A model generated the notes under the pieces. That model searched no databases. It saw nothing but the letters and a program-made list of their open reading frames with translations, and was not told where the DNA came from. From Parcubacteria group bacterium GW2011_GWA2_47_7 (GTDB lineage: Bacteria; Patescibacteriota; Minisyncoccia; Phycocordibacterales; UBA6899), in the NCBI GenBank assembly GCA_000999395.1, contig LCOM01000063.1, positions 1 through 8,473 on the forward strand: a DNA stretch of 8,473 nt, in the 5' to 3' direction. The translations under genes were made by a program, and so were the position numbers. The first letter of the stretch is position 1. Every line of letters starts with the position of its first letter. Shown here piece by piece: positions 1 to 5,580 of this stretch.

Positions 1-345
1 ACCATTTGTGGTGAGCGCCTTGTCATAGCCAAATGCCTTTGTGCAGGCGTATTCAAGCATCGTTCCAAGCTGAGGTGTGGGGTGGACGTTTGGCACGATT
101 CCGACGATACCCCAACCGTCCTTGTCAACGGCGTTGAGTTTCCGAAGCAGCGCAGAGATACGCGGATGATTGTGCCCGAGACCGACCGAGCCATAGCCGG
201 ATGCAGCGTCGATGTATTCCTTCCCGTCGGTATCTTTGACGTAGATGCCTTTTCCCTTTGCAAAACAGACCGATGATCTCGCGTAATGTTTCGAGCCATA
301 GAGGTCCATTTGTGCAAGCAGTTTCCCGGTACTCTTCTTGCTCAT
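1..345 (-). CDS. Class III PLP-dependent aminotransferase, ornithine aminotransferase-like (N-terminal part, cut by window edge)
   Basis: The minus strand is open from the ATG at 345-343 to the window edge, giving the first 115 residues. They match the start of class III aminotransferases: a GKGIYVKDTDGKEYID strand-turn segment near residues 31-46, then GYGSVGLGHNHPRI near 50-63, the region that precedes the PLP-binding core. The PLP lysine lies beyond the window. The start is well supported: AAAGGAG (complement of 353-359) sits seven bases upstream of ATG. Ornithine aminotransferase moves the delta-amino group of ornithine to 2-oxoglutarate, giving glutamate semialdehyde. The divergent neighbour resembles the dehydrogenase that oxidises that product, and this is the main reason to prefer ornithine over acetylornithine or 4-aminobutyrate as substrate. 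The family call is firm; the substrate is inferred. Confidence 0.78.
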   Translation of the reverse strand, partial: MSKKSTGKLLAQMDLYGSKHYARSSVCFAKGKGIYVKDTDGKEYIDAASGYGSVGLGHNHPRISALLRKLNAVDKDGWGIVGIVPNVHPTPQLGTMLEYACTKAFGYDKALTTNG

Positions 346-381
346 TTTTTCACTCCTTTAAACAACAAGTACTCCTTCCTC

Positions 382-410
382 GTTCTACCAGAACAAATGA
401 GAGAGGGCAA
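382..410 (-). promoter_or_regulatory. Candidate sigma70-type promoter for the aminotransferase gene
   Basis: On the minus strand TTGCCC (complement of 405-410) is followed after 17 bases by TAGAAC (complement of 382-387). Each hexamer matches the consensus at four of six positions and the spacing is ideal. Transcription would start near 374, leaving a leader of about 30 nt that contains the strong AAAGGAG ribosome site. The call rests only on pattern and position. Confidence 0.35.
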
Positions 411-454
411 CCCCATATAAATGACAAGTTCAGTTCTGTGGTTAAGCCAAATTT

Positions 455-488
455 GTCCTTTGACAGGACGTCCTCGGGGCAGTAAGTT
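455..488 (+). promoter_or_regulatory. Candidate promoter with overlapping palindromic operator for the aldehyde dehydrogenase gene
   Basis: A perfect -35 hexamer TTGACA (460-465) is followed after 17 bases by a weak -10, TAAGTT (483-488), placing the start near 495, about 30 nt before the ATG. Three GTCC/GGAC half-sites crowd the -35: GTCC at 455-458, GGAC at 466-469 and GTCC at 470-473. They form the perfect 10-bp palindrome AGGACGTCCT (465-474). A repressor or activator bound here could control both divergent genes. The half-site arrangement is visible; regulation is inference. Confidence 0.4.
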
Positions 489-524
489 GAGTGAGGAAAT
501 TGAAGCTCTTTGAAGGAGAAAGTA

Positions 525-2129
525 ATGAAATTACCAAGCAAGCGTGCATTTCGGAAAGAAGCTGATGCGATCATGGCGGGTGAAAGCTATCCCGATTTTA
601 CCACCGGTGCAGTGAGGGAGCGCCTCAGAGAAGCGCATCGTGAACTTTGTTCGTGCTATCTGGGCAAAACGTTTCCACATATTTTGGTGGGAAAAGAATA
701 TTATTCCTCACTTCCTTTGTATGCGGACGCAAATCCATACTCCGGCAACGCTCTTGGTCAGTTTCAACGATTTGATCCAGCGTGGGATATCGGCAGTGCG
801 ATCGGTGATATCGACAAGGCACAAGACATCTGGCGCGAGACGCCATGGAAGGTGCGGGCCGAATATCTCTATGCGCTTGCGCATGCACTCATGAGCGAGA
901 AGTGGACGTGGCGGTTCGTGTCGGCCTTGATGCACGACACGGGAAAGAGTGCCGCTGAAGCATGGGGTGAGTACAACGAAGTGTATCGTTTCGTGCTGAT
1001 CCATATTTGGTTCATGTTCAAACGATATACGGAGAACGATCAATTCAAGTCGTGCGGCCTTTCCGGTGATTATTTCGGCTATAGTTTCAAGGGTCGCGGT
1101 ATTGGTCTCGTGGTCGCTCCGTTTAATTTCCCCGCAGCTATTCCCGTGCGCATGCTGACACTCATGTTGGCATTCGGCAATGTCGTGATCTTGAAGGGTG
1201 CGACGACCGTTCTCTCCGATCCTCGGCTCAAGATCGTCTCATTCACCGGAAGCTCGGAGGTCTGTGAAGCAATGATCAAGAAGCATCAGTTTTCCCCACG
1301 AACAGGCGGAAATCAACTGACGATCGGCTCCGCAGAAACTGGCGGCGTGAACTGGGTCGTATTGCGCTACTTCCACGATCTCGATTGGTTCGTCTCGCAG
1401 TGTATTAAGGGCAACTTCGGTATCAGTGGGCAGAAATGCTCAACGACGCGATTGGTGTTTGTCCCCGAGGAACTCAAGAAGGAACTGCTCGAACGTCTCT
1501 TTGCTGTATATGACAAGCTCATATACGGCAATGTCCTCGACGGTGCAGACTTGGGTCCCGTGATTGATATGGTTGCGAAGAAGGAGATCGACAGAAAGAT
1601 CGCATTTCTTGCGGAAGGTTTTGCGAAGGTAGTGTATCAGAAAAAGATCACCCTTTCGCCGAGTGGTCAAGATGTCGCACCGACGATTTTGCTTGCTGAC
1701 TATGATGCAATTCGAAATAAGGTGGTAATGCAAACGCTTCTCGACACCGAAATATTTGGTCCGGTCTTCACCGTGGTGCCATTTCGATCGATAGATGAGG
1801 TCCATGCATTGCGTCCGTCGATGGAATACGGACTTACGGGTTCGTATTACGCAGAACACCCGGAACGCCTTGCGGAAGGCATGATGTTCCTTCCGGCAGG
1901 GAATGCTTATGGCAATCGTCGTTCGACCGGTGCAACCGGTCCGGAAGAATTTGGCGGGCTCGGTGGCTCGAAGTCATCATACAACTCTGGACTCAAGGGA
2001 TATGATGAGGTCGCGCTCTACGTGCAAAAGCGAACGCACTCTGCTGTCTATCCGAAGAGCTGGACGGAAAGAGAGAAGCTCACGTTCCGCAGGAAAATGG
2101 AATTACATGGCGTTGCTGTGAAGTGGTGA
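525..2129 (+). CDS. Aldehyde dehydrogenase superfamily, 1-pyrroline-5-carboxylate dehydrogenase-like, with an apparent internal deletion
   Basis: This 534-residue protein belongs to the NAD(P)-dependent aldehyde dehydrogenases. Visible landmarks are VAPFNF with the catalytic Asn201, VILK with Lys224, FTGS at 240-243, AETGG with general base Glu271, GQKCS with catalytic Cys305 and EIFGP at 409-413, then a C-terminal RSTGA segment of P5CDH type. P5CDH oxidises glutamate semialdehyde to glutamate, which fits the divergent ornithine aminotransferase-like gene. The ATG at 525 is preferred over an in-frame TTG at 510 because AAGGAG (513-518) sits six bases before it and the TTG overlaps that site. 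Only 18 residues separate Lys224 from the glycine of FTGS, where the family has about 53. Most of the helix-strand unit of the NAD-binding fold is therefore absent although the frame is kept. Either the enzyme is inactive or the sequence has lost about 110-130 bp. The exact substrate is not proven. Confidence 0.8.
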   Translation: MKLPSKRAFRKEADAIMAGESYPDFTTGAVRERLREAHRELCSCYLGKTFPHILVGKEYYSSLPLYADANPYSGNALGQFQRFDPAWDIGSAIGDIDKAQDIWRETPWKVRAEYLYALAHALMSEKWTWRFVSALMHDTGKSAAEAWGEYNEVYRFVLIHIWFMFKRYTENDQFKSCGLSGDYFGYSFKGRGIGLVVAPFNFPAAIPVRMLTLMLAFGNVVILKGATTVLSDPRLKIVSFTGSSEVCEAMIKKHQFSPRTGGNQLTIGSAETGGVNWVVLRYFHDLDWFVSQCIKGNFGISGQKCSTTRLVFVPEELKKELLERLFAVYDKLIYGNVLDGADLGPVIDMVAKKEIDRKIAFLAEGFAKVVYQKKITLSPSGQDVAPTILLADYDAIRNKVVMQTLLDTEIFGPVFTVVPFRSIDEVHALRPSMEYGLTGSYYAEHPERLAEGMMFLPAGNAYGNRRSTGATGPEEFGGLGGSKSSYNSGLKGYDEVALYVQKRTHSAVYPKSWTEREKLTFRRKMELHGVAVKW

Positions 2130-2149
2130 AATAGTTTTATGTTTGATTG

Positions 2150-2183
2150 ACCGCACATCCAAGAGGGTGGGCGGTTTTTTCTT
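2150..2183 (+). terminator. Rho-independent terminator after the aldehyde dehydrogenase gene
   Basis: Arms at 2151-2160 and 2165-2174 pair with one mismatch and one G-T wobble around an AAGA loop, and six T residues follow at 2175-2180. An A-T pair (2150 with 2175) can extend the base. It starts about 20 nt after the stop codon. Confidence 0.88.
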
Positions 2184-2383
2184 ATACCGAGACATGCGAC
2201 CCAGAGAGATTTTTGATCTCTTGTTTGCTTCACACCCGACCATCACTGTAGTATTTTGGATACGCTGAGCCTCTTTTGCGTGTTTTTGAGACCAAAGCAC
2301 TCGCTTTACAAATCGCTTACTTCAGGTAGTTTGAATAAAGGTACATTCTTTTTCATATTCATATATTGAATGGGGAGGGCGAC

Positions 2384-3337
2384 ATGGCCACAAAAAGAGA
2401 ACAAAAGCCAGCGTCCACTGCTGGTTTCTTTGAGAAGAACTTCCTCAAATTAAAGGAGGGGAAACTCTGGGAATACATCACGTCCCGAATCATTACCTTT
2501 ATCATCGGAGTTACGCTGGGTCTGCTGTTTATCCGTGATGCTGCCTATATACATTCTCCGACGGGCATCTCACACGGTATTATTTTTATCGTCGCCATAA
2601 TTTATTTTATGAACGGCGTGCGCAAAATGGCGTGGGGTCTCGTTAAGATGAACGATGCCGCATGGGATTCATCCGTTGCGGAAAAACCGCATCAGCGTGG
2701 AGAATCATATTGGCAGCGATTTTTTCTTAGGTTTCCAGCTGGTCAGCGAAGACATCTGATAAACCGCCAAGTATTGGCATTCGAGGCTCTCGCAGCTGCT
2801 TTTCTGGTGCTGTACTTCGTCTCGAGCGCCATTAAGGACAACCTATTTCTTTTGTCGTGGGATTTTCCATTCATATTGAACACACAATTATTTTCCTGGT
2901 CTTCATGGCAAGTCCCTGTGAATTATTGGGAAGGACTCTTGGTTGGTAGCGGGGCGGTTATCATGTCGCTATTAAACAATTCTCTGTTTCTTACGAAGAT
3001 ACCACAGGTGCGCAGTGTCCTTGCTGAGACGTTGAAGGGTATCCCTGGCACAGAGCGTCACCTTGCTGTCTACCTGCCGATGCAGCTCTTTTCAGCCATT
3101 TGGGGGGGGGAGAGAAGGAAGAAGGGTCGCCTGGTCGATAAGGATGAAGCTTTTGGGGTCGCACGTGATGTCCTTGACGCATATCCGGAACACGTGATTT
3201 CGACCGAGCACAAAGCACTTCTCCTCCCCGAACTCGTCGAAGTGATAAGTGCGGAGCACGATTACAACGCCCTCCTTTCCTTTCTCCGTAAACGCTTTGC
3301 CGAACTCAAACTACTTGAGGATGTAAAACCGAAGTAG
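2384..3337 (+). CDS. Uncharacterised multi-pass membrane protein with a soluble C-terminal domain
   Basis: I do not recognise this 317-residue protein. The ATG at 2384 follows GGAGG (2374-2378) at five bases, so it is preferred over the in-frame TTG at 2366, which lies upstream of that site. A charged N-terminus (about 1-34) precedes four likely membrane segments near residues 36-50, 62-79, 130-149 and 183-203. A Trp/Phe-rich stretch lies between the third and fourth (about 155-182). From about 205 to the end the protein is soluble and charged, with IWGGERRKK near the start of this part and predicted helices after it. The IWGGER codons contain a run of nine G (3102-3110) but the frame continues through it. 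It stands alone as a transcription unit between two terminators and nothing nearby suggests a job. A transport or envelope role is possible but unsupported. Confidence 0.75.
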   Translation: MATKREQKPASTAGFFEKNFLKLKEGKLWEYITSRIITFIIGVTLGLLFIRDAAYIHSPTGISHGIIFIVAIIYFMNGVRKMAWGLVKMNDAAWDSSVAEKPHQRGESYWQRFFLRFPAGQRRHLINRQVLAFEALAAAFLVLYFVSSAIKDNLFLLSWDFPFILNTQLFSWSSWQVPVNYWEGLLVGSGAVIMSLLNNSLFLTKIPQVRSVLAETLKGIPGTERHLAVYLPMQLFSAIWGGERRKKGRLVDKDEAFGVARDVLDAYPEHVISTEHKALLLPELVEVISAEHDYNALLSFLRKRFAELKLLEDVKPK

Positions 3338-3343
3338 AAAAAA

Positions 3344-3371
3344 TGCCGCCGACATTTGTCGGCGGTTTTTC
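3344..3371. terminator. Bidirectional terminator between the membrane protein and the MFS transporter genes
   Basis: Arms at 3346-3354 and 3357-3365 are perfectly complementary (CCGCCGACA with TGTCGGCGG). T residues follow at 3366-3370, and a run of A before the stem (3338-3343) serves as the T-tract on the other strand. The convergent genes end at 3337 and 3407, so one hairpin can stop both. Confidence 0.9.
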
Positions 3372-3406
3372 ATTGCTCGAATATTTCTTGTCATTTTGAA
3401 GTACTA

Positions 3407-4437
3407 CTATTTTGTATCCACAAGTCGAAACATGTATCCTGAAGCAAAAATCATAATGGCTGCCAAAACATAAAATAATGTATGAAGGGTTATGATATTG
3501 AATTCGAGGAGCACACTAGCAAGAATTGGGGCAACAATAAACGCCAATGGACGAGAACGCCGAAAATAGCCAATGAGTCCGGCATTTCTCCCTTCAATTT
3601 GCTTGAAGAAGTATGTTTCCGACATCGCTTCGACAATTGAAGCACCGGTGCGACCGATAAAAAGGATGACGATCCAAAATAATATTCCAATGAAGAAAAC
3701 AAAACACATTTGGCCCGAAAATGACAAACGCAGAAAGCGCCACCATGAGTATGAGTCCGAATTCATCATAAGAAAATCCAAGGCTGTCATGAAAATAAAT
3801 CGGGGAGTAAATAATCATCCAAGCATAAAAAAATTGCAGAAAAAAATTCGCCACGAGGATATTCCCTACATTTGGATGTTTGGATGCTTCATTTTTGGTG
3901 AAAAGAAATGGGACATCGTCATATTCGAGGTCTGCAAAGTCAGTAAAATAACGCATGATGATAAATATCGTCGGAAGCATTATGAGTGCGCCAAGCAGAT
4001 AAACCTGAGAAAATCCGTATTGATCGGCGATTTTTCCGGCAAAAAATGGAGGCAGAATCCATGCAATGGCACTGATGACAAGGAATAATCCGCGAATGGT
4101 GCCGATACTATCTATCTTTGAGTATCGTTCAAGAAATATATCAAAATTGAAGTATAAAATAGAAATAAGCGCAGATTCGATAATGAAGAGTGGTATGATG
4201 AGCCATGCTGAATCAAAAATTGCCAAACCAAGGAGGAGAAGTACGTGCAGTACGACGATGCCAAGCGTCCATCGATAATTTCCAAATTTGCGTAGTATGC
4301 GTGGGGCAAAAACAAGCGCAAGTAGAATCAATATAGATGGTGAGCGATACCTGCGCGGAGAAAAAAAACATCAATACCGAAAGAACTATGAAGGCAGCGT
4401 GTGCGGAAAGCGGCGTTGATCGTTTAAAAAATGACAT
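3407..4437 (-). pseudogene. Major facilitator superfamily transporter, broken into three reading frames
   Basis: Three pieces in three different minus-strand frames join into one MFS-like transporter. Piece one runs from the ATG at 4437 to about 4340 and carries the first membrane segment (AAFIVLSVLMFFFSAQV). Piece two runs from about 4360 to 3700 and includes LALVFAPRILRKFGNY, the cytoplasmic loop motif after helix two, then helices up to LSAFVIFGP. Piece three runs from about 3700 to the TAG at 3407 and contains FIGRTGASIVEAM and the last helices. About 343 residues remain where roughly 400 are expected. Material between helices one and two, and again after FVIFGP, is missing rather than only frame-shifted, so simple slippage cannot restore the protein. 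Family members export or import small molecules across the inner membrane; the substrate cannot be read here. The start has no Shine-Dalgarno but sits exactly at +1 of an extended -10 promoter. Confidence 0.75.
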
Positions 4438-4443
4438 GAATCT

Positions 4444-4452
4444 ATTATAGCA
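4444..4452 (-). promoter_or_regulatory. Extended -10 promoter giving a leaderless MFS transcript
   Basis: The minus strand reads TGCTATAAT (complement of 4444-4452), a perfect extended -10 (TGn plus TATAAT). The six discriminator bases AGATTC separate it from the ATG at 4437, so the predicted +1 is the A of the start codon. No -35 match is evident at 17 bases, which is normal for extended -10 promoters, and no Shine-Dalgarno precedes the gene. All these observations fit a leaderless mRNA. Confidence 0.6.
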
Positions 4453-4507
4453 AAAAGCTCAAGAATATCCTGCATGCATCATGTCTTGTAGCAGAATCAG
4501 CTATTGG

Positions 4508-4516
4508 TGGTAATAT
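4508..4516 (+). promoter_or_regulatory. Candidate extended -10 promoter for the MsrAB gene
   Basis: TGGTAATAT reads as TGn plus TAATAT, a near-consensus extended -10. Transcription would start near 4523, only about eight nt before the ATG at 4531, which fits the absence of a Shine-Dalgarno site. It lies back to back with the MFS promoter in a 93-nt gap. Confidence 0.35.
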
Positions 4517-4530
4517 TAAGTTAATCGAAA

Positions 4531-5490
4531 ATGAACTTTTTTATACATAAGAGAAAAGAGTCCCCAATACTTCCAACGCCCGGTGTACGCATCGAGTTCG
4601 CCACATTGGCGGGAGGGCATTTCTGGGGTATTGAAAGCGATTTTCGTTCGCTGAAAGGCGTAACCGCCGTATTTTCCGGATTTACCGGAGGAAAGAAAGA
4701 GAATCCGACCTATGAAGAGGTGTGTGCACAGAACACAGGGCACCGTGAGGCGATTCGCGTATACTTCGACACATCGATGATTACCTTTTTAGAAATACTC
4801 TTGTTTTATTGGAAACATATTGATCCAACTGATCCGGATGGGCAATTTATCGATAGGGGTCAATCATACCAAACGGCAATTTTCTGCCATGATGATGAAC
4901 AAATGCGGATTGCAACTGCATCAAAGAAACACGTCGAAGAGTCAGGGATTTTTCGTGGCAAAAGAGATCAATTCTTAAAAAAGTTGTGGACACCTGAGGC
5001 GCTTGCTTTATTTGCTGACCACGAGGGAGGTCTGGGATTTCAGGGAGAGTATTTTGTTAAACCGAGTAAGGAAGAATTAAAAAAAGAGTTGGGACCCCTT
5101 GCGTATCGGGTGACTCAAGAAGATGACACCGAACTCCCATTCCAAAACCCGTATTATAATGAAGAGCGCGATGGTATCTACGTAGACATTGTTTCTGGTG
5201 AACCCTTGTTTTCATCACGCGAGAAATATGATTCCGGAACCGGCTGGCCAAGTTTTTTTGATGCATTCGTGAGTAGCAATATTGTAACCAATAAAGATGA
5301 AAAGGAGCTTCTGCAGCCTCGCTCCGAGGTGCGGAGCCGGTGGGCGGGGTCACATCTGGGACATCTCTTTCAAGACGGACCTGCTCCGACAGGAAGACGC
5401 TACTGTGTCAATTCCGCGTCGCTCCGGTTTATCCCGAAAGAAGATATGGAGGCCCAAGGATATGCGGTGTATCTCAAGTTTTTTATCTAG
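4531..5490 (+). CDS. msrAB: Fused peptide-methionine sulfoxide reductase MsrA-MsrB with altered MsrA active site
   Basis: This 319-residue fusion repairs oxidised methionine in proteins; MsrA acts on the S and MsrB on the R sulfoxide. The MsrA part (about 22-141) shows GGHFWG where the family has GGCFWG, so His30 replaces the catalytic Cys; Phe31, Trp32, Glu73, Asp108 and Tyr113 are retained. After ESGIF (137-141) the sequence jumps to GKRDQFLKKLW. The usual AEEYHQDY block of about 35-40 residues is missing although the frame is kept, and the total is about 40 short of common fusions. The MsrB part (about 187-319) looks complete: YRVTQED, SGEPLFSS, SGTGWPSF, SHLGHLF and RYCVNSASLRF with catalytic Cys292. 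The zinc cysteines are absent, and so is a second (resolving) Cys. No signal peptide is evident, so it is probably cytoplasmic. The gene is convergent with RNase J and divergent from the MFS gene. Confidence 0.9.
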   Translation: MNFFIHKRKESPILPTPGVRIEFATLAGGHFWGIESDFRSLKGVTAVFSGFTGGKKENPTYEEVCAQNTGHREAIRVYFDTSMITFLEILLFYWKHIDPTDPDGQFIDRGQSYQTAIFCHDDEQMRIATASKKHVEESGIFRGKRDQFLKKLWTPEALALFADHEGGLGFQGEYFVKPSKEELKKELGPLAYRVTQEDDTELPFQNPYYNEERDGIYVDIVSGEPLFSSREKYDSGTGWPSFFDAFVSSNIVTNKDEKELLQPRSEVRSRWAGSHLGHLFQDGPAPTGRRYCVNSASLRFIPKEDMEAQGYAVYLKFFI

Positions 5491-5525
5491 ACTGAAGCCA
5501 ACTTGTATCTCTCTCGTGTCTGGTG

Positions 5526-5559
5526 AAAAAAACTCCTGTTTCGCAAGCAGGAGTTTTTT
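5526..5559. terminator. Bidirectional terminator between MsrAB and RNase J
   Basis: A run of A (5526-5532) and CTCCTGTTT (5533-5541) pair with AAGCAGGAG (5545-5553) and the following T run (5554-5559) around a CGC loop, with one G-T pair. The symmetric A and T tracts let it work on both strands, serving genes that end at 5490 and 5581. Confidence 0.9.
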
Positions 5560-5580
5560 GTCATTTAGAAGAGCCCTCTG

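Noticed and set aside
510..524. TTG start for the aldehyde dehydrogenase
   Set aside because: The TTG overlaps the AAGGAG ribosome site, which is ideally placed for the ATG at 525.
1440..1859. A 139-codon minus-strand open frame within the aldehyde dehydrogenase gene
   Set aside because: It overlaps the conserved catalytic region of the dehydrogenase on the other strand and shows no family features.
3573..4088. A 171-codon plus-strand open frame opposite the MFS gene
   Set aside because: It lies antisense to well-supported transmembrane coding sequence, has a charged composition without a recognisable domain, and has no ribosome site.
4471..4478. The palindrome TGCATGCA between the MFS and MsrAB genes as an operator
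   Set aside because: It is only 8 bp and common by chance, with no second site nearby.
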